A stretch of 64,000 nucleotides of DNA from JASSUD01 sp031963445 (GCA_031963445.1 JASSUH010000001.1:930001-994000), one strand, 5' to 3'; counted from the stretch's first letter, positions 8,860 to 18,269 are shown. Translations and numbers: made by a program. Notes: generated by a model not told the origin, from the sequence alone.

Positions 8860-9618
8860 ATGAAAATTCTCTTAAGCAATGATGATGGTTATCTCTCTCC
8901 TGGTCTTGTCGCATTGTATGAGGTGCTCAAGTCGTTGGGCGAGGTAACCGTATTTGCGCCACAGCAAAATTGCAGTGGCGCTTCCAATTCCCTGACCTTG
9001 TGGCGGCCACTCTCAGTGTTCACCGCTACTAATGGGTTTTACTATCTCAATGGTACGCCGACTGATTGTGTGCACGTTGCACTAACAGGAATGCTTGATT
9101 ACCAGCCTGATTTAGTCGTCTCAGGTATCAACAATGGACAGAATATGGGTGAAGACACACTCTATTCAGGTACCGTTGCTGCGGCTGCTGAAGGTGTGAT
9201 GTTCGGCATCCCATCGTTCGCTTTTTCACTCGCAGATAAAGGTTGGTTGCATCTTGAAGATGCGGCACGTGCGGCAGGCGATATCATCGCTCACTACTTG
9301 GCAAATCCATTGCCAGCTCCCTTTTTACTCAATGTGAATCTTCCTAACCTACCCTATGAAGCCTTAAAGGGGTGGTGTGTTACACGACTTGGCAAGCGTC
9401 ATCCGTCGCAACCAGCGATACGTCAGCTCAATCCGCGGGGTGAGACCGTATATTGGATTGGTGCTGCGGGCGATGCACGTGATGCGAGCGAAGGAACTGA
9501 TTTTCACGCGGTAGCCAATGGGGCAGTATCGATTACCCCTTTACAACTTGATCTGACCCATCTTCAAATATTGCCGAATGTGCAGGATTGGGTTAAAGCG
9601 GCGGAGTCAAGTAAATGA
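8860..9618 (+). CDS. surE: 5'/3'-nucleotidase SurE
   Basis: This 252-residue protein begins MKILLSNDDGY, the conserved metal-binding NDDG motif of SurE phosphatases. The second signature GTPTDCVHVA and SGINNGQNMGEDTLYSGTV are also intact. It dephosphorylates nucleoside monophosphates and is linked to stationary-phase survival. The stop overlaps the start of pcm by four bases (ATGA), so the two are translationally coupled, as in other proteobacteria where surE-pcm-nlpD-rpoS form a stress-survival cluster. Confidence 0.97.
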   Translation: MKILLSNDDGYLSPGLVALYEVLKSLGEVTVFAPQQNCSGASNSLTLWRPLSVFTATNGFYYLNGTPTDCVHVALTGMLDYQPDLVVSGINNGQNMGEDTLYSGTVAAAAEGVMFGIPSFAFSLADKGWLHLEDAARAAGDIIAHYLANPLPAPFLLNVNLPNLPYEALKGWCVTRLGKRHPSQPAIRQLNPRGETVYWIGAAGDARDASEGTDFHAVANGAVSITPLQLDLTHLQILPNVQDWVKAAESSK

Positions 9619-10394
9619 CAGCGGCGCCGCCAAGGAAGCGTTTTTCATTGACGCCAGTTGGTACAGAGCGCGCTACGTTAGCTGCACAAGAAAAGCAAAG
9701 TACGCTTTTTGCGAATGCAGGAATACCCGATGCCGCATTAGCCTCGCAGCGAATACGGCAACGCATGGTAGAGCGTTTACAAGCAAACGGAATTAAAGAT
9801 TCTCGTGTGCTGCAAGCGATGGGTGTGATACCTCGACATTTATTTGTGGAAGAGGGGCTAGCCGCACAAGCGTATCAAGAGATTGCGTTGACCATTGGTT
9901 ATGGTCAAACGATCTCAAAGCCTTTTGTCGTAGCCCGCATGCTTGAATTGATTATCGCTGGCAGGCAAACGCATCAAGCTTCGCTGAAAGTGTTAGAAAT
10001 TGGCACAGGTTGTGGTTATCAAGCCGCTGTCTTAAGCCAATTGGCAGACGAAGTGTATTCAATTGAGCGAATTAACCCCCTGCTTGAGCAAGCGAAAAAA
10101 AATCTACGCGCATTGCGCATTCCCAATCTTCGTTTACATTATGGTGACGGCCGTTTAGGATTAACTTGTGCGGCTCCGTTTGACGCCATTGTGGTGGCTG
10201 CTGCCGGGTTAGAAATTCCGGGTGCTTTGCTCGATCAACTCAGCATTGGCGGGCGTTGCATTGCACCGGTTATTGCATCAACGCGTGGTGAGAAGCAAGT
10301 TTTAACCTTGATTGAACGTACCTCCGAAAAACAGTGGCGTGAATCACAACTGGATCCTGTCTTTTTTGTGCCTTTAAAATTTGGAGTCATTTGA
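9615..10394 (+). CDS. pcm: Protein-L-isoaspartate O-methyltransferase
   Basis: The C-terminal two thirds is a Rossmann methyltransferase with SAM motif I VLEIGTGCGYQAAVLS. The upstream VPRH-type motif reads MGVIPRHLFVEE, and the active-site loop is GYGQTISKPFVVARM. It repairs isoaspartyl residues in aged proteins. At 259 residues it has an N-terminal extension of about 50 residues (KRFSLTPVG onward) compared with the ~210-residue enterobacterial enzyme; Burkholderia homologues are also long. Confidence 0.95.
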   Translation: MTAAPPRKRFSLTPVGTERATLAAQEKQSTLFANAGIPDAALASQRIRQRMVERLQANGIKDSRVLQAMGVIPRHLFVEEGLAAQAYQEIALTIGYGQTISKPFVVARMLELIIAGRQTHQASLKVLEIGTGCGYQAAVLSQLADEVYSIERINPLLEQAKKNLRALRIPNLRLHYGDGRLGLTCAAPFDAIVVAAAGLEIPGALLDQLSIGGRCIAPVIASTRGEKQVLTLIERTSEKQWRESQLDPVFFVPLKFGVI

Positions 10395-10528
10395 GAACGA
10401 TGAATACGTTACAAAAAATGAGTAAGGCTAATCAGCTATCTGCTAGAAAAGGCCGACTTGAATTAAAAATGGCGCTGCAAGCCTTAGCTGCTTGCAGCAT
10501 GGTTGGAAGAGTTAAAAATTATTGGATC

Positions 10529-11392
10529 ATGTTACAACGCTTTTTCTGTCTATCGTTGCTTATCGCGGTAACTGCCTGCAGCACCGTACGCCTTGATAAT
10601 GCCCCTGTATTTGACCGCTCTGGGGGGAGAGGTGCTAGCGCGCCCCCTGGTTACTATCGAATAAAAACAGGCGATACGCTATATCGCATCGCGCTTGAAC
10701 ATGGACAGAATTACCGCGATATTGCAACTTGGAATAATGTACAAGATCCAAGTCAAATTGAAGTAGGTCAATTATTGCGCGTGCTTCCTCCGCCAGCGTC
10801 CGCTGTGCCAGGTGGTGTAAATGCGGCGAACTCAGTTACGAACAGCCCAGCCAACACTCCAGCGCTGAACGCAAATGCGACGCCAAATGTAGCAACGCCA
10901 AATGTAGCAACGCCGAATGCCGCGCCTGAGACTGCTGGCTCAGTACTACCAAAACCAGTAGTCCCTTTAGCTTCGACAAGCAATACGCCTACCAAACAAA
11001 CTGAACCTTTAGCCGCTGCTGCGATATCTTTTGCTTGGCCAGTGCAAGGCGCGGTGTTAGACAATTTTGAAGAAGGGAAAAATAAAGGTATCAATATTGG
11101 CGGCGTAGCTGGCACCCCTGTTAAAGCTGCTGCAGATGGGCGTGTCGTTTATGCGGGCAATGGTCTGCGGGGATATGGCAACCTGATTATTATTAAGCAT
11201 AACGATCAATTCCTCACCGCCTATGCACATAATCGCGCGTTGCTAGTAAAAGAAAATGATACGGTGAAAAAAGGGCGAGAAATTGCAGAAATGGGCAATC
11301 GAGATGCAGAGCGTGTGATGCTGCATTTTGAAATTCGTCGCCAAGGAAAACCTGTTGATCCTTTGATCTATCTACCGCCACTCAAACCTTAG
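10529..11392 (+). CDS. nlpD: NlpD-like murein hydrolase activator lipoprotein
   Basis: The start is placed at ATG 10529, which gives a clean lipoprotein signal (MLQRFFCLSLLIAVTAC, lipobox VTAC); the frame is open further upstream but would bury the signal. A LysM domain (YRIKTGDTLYRIALE) follows, then a Pro/Ala/Asn linker containing three tandem copies of the pentapeptide ATPNV, then an M23/LytM domain. The LytM domain lacks the metal ligands (KGINIGG instead of an H...D pair), so it should be an amidase activator and not a hydrolase. It precedes rpoS, as in many proteobacteria. Confidence 0.93.
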   Translation: MLQRFFCLSLLIAVTACSTVRLDNAPVFDRSGGRGASAPPGYYRIKTGDTLYRIALEHGQNYRDIATWNNVQDPSQIEVGQLLRVLPPPASAVPGGVNAANSVTNSPANTPALNANATPNVATPNVATPNAAPETAGSVLPKPVVPLASTSNTPTKQTEPLAAAAISFAWPVQGAVLDNFEEGKNKGINIGGVAGTPVKAAADGRVVYAGNGLRGYGNLIIIKHNDQFLTAYAHNRALLVKENDTVKKGREIAEMGNRDAERVMLHFEIRRQGKPVDPLIYLPPLKP

Positions 11393-11560
11393 AGCTTGTT
11401 CAGAATCTTTTAAAGTGGGTTGTGTTGGGGTTCCTTCGTCACCCCAACCTATGAAAAATGCCAAAAAATTATAGGTTGGGGTGACGAAGGAACCCCAACA
11501 TGCCTACCAATTATCTTCACCCTAGTCTTTCAAAGACTTTGAACATATCTAAGAACCCAT
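11390..11560. repeat. Dispersed inverted repeat, copy d (complete)
   Basis: Two exact 30-base inverted arms at 11423-11452 and 11471-11500, separated by 18 bases, form a long hairpin. Outer arms AGAGCTTGTTCAGAATCTTT and the decayed AAAGACTTTGAACATATCT flank them. It lies between nlpD and rpoS, where the main rpoS promoter or leader would be expected. The remaining 220 bases before rpoS hold nothing I can name. Confidence 0.9.
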
Positions 11561-11782
11561 CCAGAATTTTCAAAAAATCCCCTGATTTGATAAAGGAATG
11601 CTGTAGCTAGCCTTTTACTTTAGTACAGTGAAAGCTGGTGGCGAAAACCCTCGCTGGGGAAGTTTTTGCCTTGCTCAAATGCTTCAAACACAGTTCTGTG
11701 ATGAGCTGCATTGATAATTTGTGAGTCTAGTTATACGCTCGCAAATGGCCTCTTAGTGGTCTCCTTAATCAATTCAATAAAT

Positions 11783-12829
11783 ATGATCAAATCAAAGCAC
11801 GATGCACTCTTTCCCTCTTCTAAACTCAATAGCGAAACGGAAGAGGAGCCATCCGACGAAGAGCTTGATACGTTTCTTGATTCTGCGGCGCAAGCTGAGG
11901 ATGCGGTAGAAGATCTCAATCCCGCCGAGGAGAGTGTTGAAAGCGAGGCAGAAGAACGGTCTTTACTAGGGGTTGAATTAAGCGCCGATACAATTCAGCG
12001 TTACTTACATAAAATCAGCCTTAAACCGTTGCTGACAGTCGAGGAAGAGCGTCATTATGCGACGCTGGCTCTGGCTGGCGATTTTGCTGCACGGCAAATC
12101 ATGATTGAGCACAATTTACGATTAGTGGTTAGCATTGCTAAAAGCTATTTAAATCGCGGCGTGCCTTTGCTTGATTTAATCGAAGAAGGCAACCTTGGTT
12201 TGATGCACGCTATCGAAAAATTTGATCCGCAGCGCGGCTTTCGTTTTTCTACCTATGCAACTTGGTGGATACGGCAAAATATTGAGCGCGCGATTATGAA
12301 TCAAGGGCGCACCGTGCGTTTACCCGTGCATGTGGTACGCGGAATTAACCAAGTGCTGCGTGCCAAGTATTACATTGAGAAAAAGCTTCGTAGTTCCATG
12401 CAATCAGAGCATGAAGAAGTGAGCCTTGAAGAGATCGCTGATTTAACTGGTAAAAAAGCGCAAGAGGTGGCCGCGATTCTGGCTTTAAATGAACACATTA
12501 CTTCGCTCGATACCCCCCTTGAAGCAGACTCAGAAAATAGCTTGCTTGATTTTTTAGCGGATAATCATGCTCCATCGCCAGATGCCGAAGCGCGTTATCA
12601 TGAACTTGAGCAACTTATTAGTATCTGGCTTGCGCGCATGCCAGATAAGCCTCGTCGTGTGATTGAGTATCGTTTTGGATTAAATCATAGCGAGCCGGTT
12701 ACGCTCGATAAAATAGCGGAAGAAATGCAGATTACGCCTGAACGTGTACGGCAACTGCAGCATGAGGCGCTGATGTGGTTAAAGCGCTATTTCATTTCAA
12801 ATGGCATTCGAAAGGAGGCTGTCTTGTGA
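11783..12829 (+). CDS. rpoS: RNA polymerase sigma factor RpoS
   Basis: I chose ATG 11783 (MIKSKHDALFPSS); the frame is open 72 bases upstream from a TTG. The 348-residue protein has an acidic N-terminal segment (EEEPSDEELDTFLDSA), region 1.2 (DTIQRYLHKI), region 2 with the -10 recognition stretch (FRFSTYATWWIRQNIERAI), region 3 and a region 4 helix-turn-helix (ITPERVRQLQHEAL). RpoS directs stationary-phase and general stress transcription. Its stop overlaps the GTG start of the next gene. Confidence 0.95.
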   Translation: MIKSKHDALFPSSKLNSETEEEPSDEELDTFLDSAAQAEDAVEDLNPAEESVESEAEERSLLGVELSADTIQRYLHKISLKPLLTVEEERHYATLALAGDFAARQIMIEHNLRLVVSIAKSYLNRGVPLLDLIEEGNLGLMHAIEKFDPQRGFRFSTYATWWIRQNIERAIMNQGRTVRLPVHVVRGINQVLRAKYYIEKKLRSSMQSEHEEVSLEEIADLTGKKAQEVAAILALNEHITSLDTPLEADSENSLLDFLADNHAPSPDAEARYHELEQLISIWLARMPDKPRRVIEYRFGLNHSEPVTLDKIAEEMQITPERVRQLQHEALMWLKRYFISNGIRKEAVL

Positions 12830-13602
12830 CGCCCATTCTCGTTTTTGATATTGAAACTATTCCTGATGTCGCAGGTCTGCGACGCCTTGATTCGACAACG
12901 TCGAACCTATCCGATGAAGCGTTGGTGCAACAAACTTTTGAGGCGCGCCGAGAAAAAACAGGTTCTGATTTTCTACCGCATCATTTACATCGTATAGCAG
13001 CGATCTCTTGTGTGTTTCGAGACCGCGATGGTTTTCGCGTGCGCTCAATAGGCAACCTAAACGATACGGAAGCGACGTTAATCCAAGCTTTTTTTCGAGT
13101 GATCGAAAAATATACACCGCAGCTTGTGTCGTGGAATGGTGGCGGTTTTGATTTACCTGTGTTGCACTATCGCTCGCTGATCAACCATGTGGTGGCGCCG
13201 AAGTACTGGGATTTAGGCGAAGACGACCGTGATTTTAAATGGAATAACTACCTCAGCCGCTATCACTCGCGCCACACCGATTTAATGGATTTGCTCGCGC
13301 TTTATCAACCTCGTGCCAATGTGCCACTTGATGCGTTGGCAAAATTGTGTGGCTTCCCCGGTAAACTCGGCATGGATGGCTCGCAAGTGTGGCAAGCTTT
13401 TCAACAAGGCCAACTGGAGCAAATCCGCAACTACTGCGAAACCGATGTAGTGAATACTTATTTACTGTATTGTCGCTTCCAGCTGATGCGCGGTGGCTTT
13501 ACTGCGCAAGAATATGCGAATGAATTGAGCTTGATTAAAAATGCCCTTGCCGCTGAAGCGGCACCGCATTGGGCTGAATATTTGAGTGCGTTTGACGACT
13601 AG
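12826..13602 (+). CDS. PolB-type 3'-5' exonuclease
   Basis: Starting at GTG 12826, which overlaps the rpoS stop (GTGA) and has a strong AGGAGG site at 12813-12818, this gives a 258-residue protein. The DEDDy exonuclease motifs are visible: DIETIP (Exo I), SWNGGGFDLPVL (Exo II) and YCETD (Exo III, Tyr-xxx-Asp). It belongs to the stand-alone exonucleases related to the proofreading domain of family B polymerases. It is translationally coupled to rpoS; the substrate is not known. Confidence 0.85.
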   Translation: MTPILVFDIETIPDVAGLRRLDSTTSNLSDEALVQQTFEARREKTGSDFLPHHLHRIAAISCVFRDRDGFRVRSIGNLNDTEATLIQAFFRVIEKYTPQLVSWNGGGFDLPVLHYRSLINHVVAPKYWDLGEDDRDFKWNNYLSRYHSRHTDLMDLLALYQPRANVPLDALAKLCGFPGKLGMDGSQVWQAFQQGQLEQIRNYCETDVVNTYLLYCRFQLMRGGFTAQEYANELSLIKNALAAEAAPHWAEYLSAFDD

Positions 13603-13730
13603 TGCTACGCGCCTATAATCCTGACAATTTTCATCCACTTTTTATTTATCTTTAATTTTAGCCAAGCGTCTGCCTAGTTATTTTTAACGGGCGGAATGCA
13701 TGCGCCCTATCACTTAAGAAAATTCTGTTT

Positions 13731-15089
13731 ATGTCTGAAGTTGTGACAACTGCGCCTGTACTTGAGATTGAATCACTTGATTTGGAAGCCCGCGGTGTTG
13801 GTCGTCTGCCTAATGAAACAGGGGAGGGCGCAAAAGTTATTTTCGTTGAAGGCGCGCTGCCAGGTGAGCGTGTTAGCTATTCAAGTTACCGCAAAAAGTC
13901 CAATTTTGAGCAAGCCCGGTTGGTTAACGTACTGCGCGAGAGTGCATCACGCACGACGCCGCGTTGTCGCTTTTTTGAACGTTGTGGTGGTTGCTCTATG
14001 CAACATTTAGACGTGCGTGCTCAACTTGCGGTTAAACAACGTGTGCTTGAAGACCAATTAGCGCATCTTGCGCGCACCCGTGCGCAGCAAATTTTTCGGC
14101 CCATCGCTGGCCCTGCTTGGGGCTATCGTTCGCGTGCGCGGCTTGCTGTGTGTTATGTGGAACAACGGGGAAGGGTGTTAGTTGGCTTTCACGAGCGGCG
14201 TCGCAACTGCGTGGCCGACATGACCAGCTGCGAAATTTTGCCACCCCATATTTCAACAATGCTGGTGCCGTTACGCGCGTTAGTTGGGCGCTTATCGATT
14301 CGTAAACGAATGCCGCAGATCGAAGTTGCCGTGGGCACTGAGGTGACGGCGCTAGTCCTACGCGCGCTAGTTCCGCTGACACAAGCTGACGAAGCGTTGC
14401 TGCGCGAATTTGCTAAAAAGCATCAAGTGCAATTTTGGCTGCAACCCAAAGGGCCAGATTCTATTTTCCCGCTTGATCCAATACAGACTGAATTGGCGTA
14501 TACGGTGCCTGAATTTGAAATCAGGATGCCGTTTAAGCCGACCGATTTCACTCAAGTCAATCAGCTGATGAATCGCGCGTTAATAAGCCGTGCCATACGT
14601 TTATTGGCACCTAAGCGTAACGAGCGCGTTCTCGATTTATTTTGTGGGCTAGGAAATTTCACTTTGCCGCTCGCTCGTCTTGCGGCAGAAGTCGTCGGTA
14701 TCGAAGGCAGCCAACAATTAACCGAGCGTGCGTTTGAGAATGCGCAACTCAATGGTGTGAGTGAACGAACTTCTTTTCTGTGTCGCAATTTATTTGAAAT
14801 CACCGCAGATGATCTACGTGCGCTGGGGACTTTTGACAAATGGCTGATTGACCCGCCGCGCGATGGCGCATTAGCAGTCGTAAATGCCTTGGCTGAAGGT
14901 CAGGCGGCGAATGACCCAATGCCAAGCCGTATCGTTTATGTCTCATGCAATCCCGCGACCCTTGCACGTGATACAGCAATACTCGTAGGCCAAGCTGGCT
15001 ATACCTTACGCGGGGCAGGCATCGTCAATATGTTCCCGCATACCTCGCATGTTGAATCGATAGCACTTTTTGAGCGGGATTCATGCTGA
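13731..15089 (+). CDS. rlmD: 23S rRNA (uracil-1939-C5)-methyltransferase RlmD
   Basis: This 452-residue protein has an N-terminal TRAM RNA-binding domain (about residues 8-65) and an iron-sulfur cluster motif, CRFFERCGGC plus a later cysteine. The SAM-dependent methyltransferase domain carries VLDLFCGLGNFTLPLA, and the catalytic cysteine is in VYVSCNPATLARD. It makes m5U1939 in 23S rRNA. Length and motif order are those of RlmD. Confidence 0.95.
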   Translation: MSEVVTTAPVLEIESLDLEARGVGRLPNETGEGAKVIFVEGALPGERVSYSSYRKKSNFEQARLVNVLRESASRTTPRCRFFERCGGCSMQHLDVRAQLAVKQRVLEDQLAHLARTRAQQIFRPIAGPAWGYRSRARLAVCYVEQRGRVLVGFHERRRNCVADMTSCEILPPHISTMLVPLRALVGRLSIRKRMPQIEVAVGTEVTALVLRALVPLTQADEALLREFAKKHQVQFWLQPKGPDSIFPLDPIQTELAYTVPEFEIRMPFKPTDFTQVNQLMNRALISRAIRLLAPKRNERVLDLFCGLGNFTLPLARLAAEVVGIEGSQQLTERAFENAQLNGVSERTSFLCRNLFEITADDLRALGTFDKWLIDPPRDGALAVVNALAEGQAANDPMPSRIVYVSCNPATLARDTAILVGQAGYTLRGAGIVNMFPHTSHVESIALFERDSC

Positions 15090-15092
15090 ATG

Positions 15093-15128
15093 AAAAAAGC
15101 CGCGCGAACCTGAAAATTCGTGCGGCTT
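15093..15128 (-). terminator. Intrinsic terminator of the Bax1-I family gene
   Basis: AAGCCGCGCGAA (15097-15108) pairs with TTCGTGCGGCTT (15117-15128) with one wobble; on the minus strand the hairpin is followed by TTTTTT. It faces the minus-strand gene that ends at 15174. On the plus strand it lies only 8 bases past the rlmD stop and may also slow readthrough from there. Confidence 0.85.
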
Positions 15129-15173
15129 AAAAAGGTGATGTGTGCTGATTTTATCTATTGAAGATTCAACGCA

Positions 15174-15875
15174 TTACTCTCGACTACCACCAAAAATACC
15201 AAGGATGGCTAGCAAGTTAACGAACACGTTGTAGATGTCTAAATAAATCGCGAGCGCGGCGGAGATATAGTTGGTTTCGCCACCATTCACAACGCGCTGC
15301 ACGTCGAACAGCATGTATGCTGAGAAAATAATAATCGACAAGACGGAGACAGTGAGCATCAAAGATGGCAGTTTTAGCCAAATATTGGCCACTGAAGCGA
15401 CCAACAAGACAACCACACCCATAAATAGCCATTTACTCAAACCTGAAAAATCACGCTTTGAGAAAGTGGCAATAGATGCCATCGTAGTGAATACAATCCC
15501 AGTGCCACCAAACGCTAGCATGATCAGGGTAGGGCCGTTTGAAAAACCGAGGATAAAACTCAGCATGCGCGAGAGCATTAATCCCATAAAGAAGGTGAAG
15601 CCTAACAGTAGTGCAACACCCACGCCGCTATTTTTATAGCGCTCAATCGCGAACATAAAACCAAAAGCAATACCCATAAAGAGTATCAGGCTGAGTCCTG
15701 GGCTTGTGCGTGTTAGAAGTGAAAAGCCGGTGTTCACACCAATCCAAGCACCGAGTACTGTTGGCACCATCGATAATGCAAGCAGCCAATAAGTATTGCG
15801 CAACACCTGATTACGGACGTTGAGCGCTGCTGGCGTGCTATTTCGCTGTAGATCATAAGTCCGGTATTCGTTCAT
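15174..15875 (-). CDS. Bax inhibitor-1/YccA family membrane protein
   Basis: The start is placed at ATG 15875 (MNEYRTYDLQRN), preceded by AGGAGA at proper spacing; an in-frame upstream codon adds seven residues. The 233-residue protein has about seven transmembrane helices and ends with the conserved C-terminal helix ALAIYLDIYNVFVNLLAILG. Proteins of this family (YccA, YbhL) interact with the FtsH protease or act as pH-sensitive calcium channels. It is convergent with rlmD. Confidence 0.9.
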   Translation of the reverse strand: MNEYRTYDLQRNSTPAALNVRNQVLRNTYWLLALSMVPTVLGAWIGVNTGFSLLTRTSPGLSLILFMGIAFGFMFAIERYKNSGVGVALLLGFTFFMGLMLSRMLSFILGFSNGPTLIMLAFGGTGIVFTTMASIATFSKRDFSGLSKWLFMGVVVLLVASVANIWLKLPSLMLTVSVLSIIIFSAYMLFDVQRVVNGGETNYISAALAIYLDIYNVFVNLLAILGIFGGSRE

Positions 15876-16061
15876 CTCTTCTCCTAAATAAAGCATACGC
15901 GCTGTTTTTGGGGTAGCTGGCTTAAGTTAGAGCGGCCGTTAGGCTACGTCATGAACAGAGGTAAGCGCATGCTAGAATAGCAGATTCGTTTAATGCTATA
16001 CCAGTAGCCTCTTAGACTATTTGTGGACAAGCTTTAAGGCGGGTGGCTGCGCGCGCCTTTC

Positions 16062-16092
16062 TTAGAACCTGTTCAGGATCTTAGAGCCTGTC
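16062..16092. repeat. Outer-arm fragment of the dispersed repeat
   Basis: TTAGAACCTGTTCAGGATCT followed by a second partial arm (TTAGAGCCTGTCT). Only the outer arms remain; there is no core hairpin. The rest of the 15876-16172 gap shows nothing else apart from the hairpin described next. Confidence 0.75.
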
Positions 16093-16128
16093 TAATTGGT
16101 CTACTAGATACTTTTGTTTGATCACGTT

Positions 16129-16162
16129 ATTAATCAGGTTACGCAACCGGATTAATTTTTTT
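16129..16162 (+). terminator. Terminator-like hairpin in the ndk leader
   Basis: ATTAATC-A-GGTT at 16129-16140 pairs with AACC-G-GATTAAT at 16145-16156 across an ACGC loop, followed directly by seven T. It ends one base before the GGAG ribosome site of ndk. No plus-strand gene upstream needs terminating, so it may act as an attenuator or a transcript-end trap in the ndk leader. Confidence 0.5.
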
Positions 16163-16172
16163 GGAGTTTTAA

Positions 16173-16577
16173 ATGGCGCTAGAACGCACTTTATCAATTA
16201 TTAAACCTGATGCAGTTGCTAAAAATGTGATTGGCAAGATCATTAGTCGCTTTGAAGATGCTGGCTTGAAAGTGGTAGAGGCACGTATGGTCAGCTTGTC
16301 ACGCGCTGATGCAGAAAATTTCTACGCGATTCATAAAGAGCGCCCATTTTTTAACGCTCTCGTAGAATTTATGATTTCTGGTCCTGTTTTTGTGCAGGCG
16401 TTAGAAGGTGAAAATGCCGTTGCGAAAAACCGCGACTTAATGGGTGCGACCAATCCTAAAGAAGCTGCACCAGGCACGATTCGCGCTGACTTTGCAGATA
16501 GCATCGATGCGAATGCGGTACATGGTTCAGACAGCTTAGAAAATGCGCGCACCGAAATTGCTTTCTTTTTTAATTAA
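16173..16577 (+). CDS. ndk: Nucleoside diphosphate kinase
   Basis: This 134-residue protein has the N-terminal TLSIIKPDAV and the phosphohistidine motif NAVHGSDS (His117). It transfers the gamma phosphate between nucleoside tri- and diphosphates through the phosphohistidine. The C-terminus stops at IAFFFN, about seven residues short of the ~141 usual in Burkholderia relatives. All catalytic residues are upstream of the cut, so activity is expected. GGAG lies 6 bases before the ATG. Confidence 0.95.
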   Translation: MALERTLSIIKPDAVAKNVIGKIISRFEDAGLKVVEARMVSLSRADAENFYAIHKERPFFNALVEFMISGPVFVQALEGENAVAKNRDLMGATNPKEAAPGTIRADFADSIDANAVHGSDSLENARTEIAFFFN

Positions 16578-16608
16578 AAAAAGCTGACGCTAAAAAAACG
16601 GCTCTCTC

Positions 16609-17745
16609 ATGACATCTACAGAAATAGTTAATTTACTTGATTTTGATGCTACCAAGTTAGTTGCTTATTGCAACAGCCTGGGGGAGAAGCCGTTTCGCGC
16701 CAAGCAGTTGCAGCGCTGGATTCATCAGCGCGGTGCCGCTGATTTCGAGCAAATGACTGATCTTGCCAAGTCGCTACGCGAAAAGCTGGTAACTTGTGCA
16801 ACGATCCGCTCGCCCGACATTATTCATCAACATGTGTCTTCAGATGGCACGTGCAAATGGTTACTTGATATAGGCCAGCAGAATGCCGTTGAGGCGGTAT
16901 TTATCCCTGAACAAACACGCGGCACGCTATGCATCTCTTCGCAGGCTGGCTGTGCAGTTAACTGTAGTTTTTGCTCAACAGGCAAACAGGGCTTTAATCG
17001 GAACTTAACCGTAGGTGAGATTATTGGTCAGCTCTGGATGGCTGAGTTTGCGCTGCGCAAGCTAAATGATTCCCCTCCAACAGCGTCACGCGTGATTACC
17101 AATGTTGTCATGATGGGCATGGGTGAGCCGCTGCTTAATTTTGATGCGGTTGTCCCAGCGATGCGTATTATGCTGGACGATAACGCTTACGGCTTATCGC
17201 GCCGGCGTGTAACGCTTTCGACTTCGGGTGTCGTCCCCATGATGGATCGGCTCGCAGCAGAGCTGCCGGTCGCGCTAGCCGTATCGCTACACGCACCCAA
17301 TGATGCGTTGCGCGATAAATTAGTGCCGCTGAATAAAAAATATCCGTTGGCTGAATTGATGCAAGCCTGCCAACGTTATCTAAAAGTCGCGCCACGCGAA
17401 TTTATTACCTTTGAATATTGCATGCTCGACGGCGTTAACGATAGCGACACGCATGCGTATGAATTAATCGATTTAGTGCGCGATACACCTTGTAAGTTTA
17501 ATCTGATTCCTTTTAATCCCTTCCCAGGTTCTGGTTTGTTACGCTCAAGCGCGGTTCGCATCAAACGCTTTGCGCAAATTCTGATGGATGCAGGATTAAC
17601 TACAACTGTGCGTAAAACTCGCGGCGATGATATTGATGCAGCCTGTGGCCAACTAGCGGGCACCGTGCAAGACCGTACGCGCTTAGCCATACGTATCGAG
17701 AAGGCAAAAAACATAACAATAACTAATAACGGTGACTCGCTATGA
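16609..17745 (+). CDS. rlmN: Dual-specificity RNA methyltransferase RlmN
   Basis: This 378-residue radical SAM enzyme has the cluster motif CAVNCSFC (CxxxCxxC) near residue 115, the GMGEPLLN motif and a C-terminal cysteine in DDIDAACGQLAG. It makes m2A2503 in 23S rRNA and m2A37 in some tRNAs. It overlaps the following lipoprotein gene by four bases (ATGA). The order ndk-rlmN-pilW-rodZ-ispG-hisS is conserved in beta- and gamma-proteobacteria. Confidence 0.96.
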   Translation: MTSTEIVNLLDFDATKLVAYCNSLGEKPFRAKQLQRWIHQRGAADFEQMTDLAKSLREKLVTCATIRSPDIIHQHVSSDGTCKWLLDIGQQNAVEAVFIPEQTRGTLCISSQAGCAVNCSFCSTGKQGFNRNLTVGEIIGQLWMAEFALRKLNDSPPTASRVITNVVMMGMGEPLLNFDAVVPAMRIMLDDNAYGLSRRRVTLSTSGVVPMMDRLAAELPVALAVSLHAPNDALRDKLVPLNKKYPLAELMQACQRYLKVAPREFITFEYCMLDGVNDSDTHAYELIDLVRDTPCKFNLIPFNPFPGSGLLRSSAVRIKRFAQILMDAGLTTTVRKTRGDDIDAACGQLAGTVQDRTRLAIRIEKAKNITITNNGDSL

Positions 17746-18269
17746 TGATGCGTTATTTAATCTTAATTTTGTTGCTTGGATGCGGGGCTTGTGCCTCATC
17801 CAATAAGCAGCCACATACACCAGTGGAATCGGACGCGTCACGCTACCGGGCCGATGCTTACACAGCGTTTGCCTTTGAATCGCTTGAACAAGGAAAGCCA
17901 GAAACGGCGCGTCGTCAAGCCGATAGTGCGCTGATTGCTAGTGCAACTAGCAATGCGCTGCATGCACGTGCATTAGCAGCCTTGGCTCTGGAAGATGCAG
18001 CGGGTGCACGTACCTATTTTCAGAAAGCGTTAGATGCACAAGGCGGTAATTCTGATGCAGTATTACTACTGAATTACGGTACTTTTCTTTGCAACGAAAG
18101 ACAAACGTCAGAAGGGCTTGTGCTGTTGCGCCGAGCCGCTAAAGCAGCACCTTCTGAAGAGAGTCGAATCAAGCTTTTATCTGCCAGTTGCACTGAACGA
18201 CCTAAAGCAGCAAAACGTGGATTAGATCAGCATAGAACACCTGAACTCAACGGATTCTGGGATGAATGA
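17742..18269 (+). CDS. PilW/PilF-like TPR lipoprotein (short)
   Basis: A lipoprotein signal (LILILLLGCGACAS, lipobox near CGAC) is followed by TPR-like helices (ADAYTAFAFESLEQGKPETARRQADSAL and onward, NYGTFLCNERQTSEGL). Position between rlmN and the rodZ-like gene is that of pilF/pilW, the lipoprotein that helps the PilQ secretin assemble for type IV pili. At 175 residues it is much shorter than the ~250 of relatives and appears to have lost C-terminal TPR units. It overlaps the next gene by eight bases. Confidence 0.75.
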   Translation: MMMRYLILILLLGCGACASSNKQPHTPVESDASRYRADAYTAFAFESLEQGKPETARRQADSALIASATSNALHARALAALALEDAAGARTYFQKALDAQGGNSDAVLLLNYGTFLCNERQTSEGLVLLRRAAKAAPSEESRIKLLSASCTERPKAAKRGLDQHRTPELNGFWDE

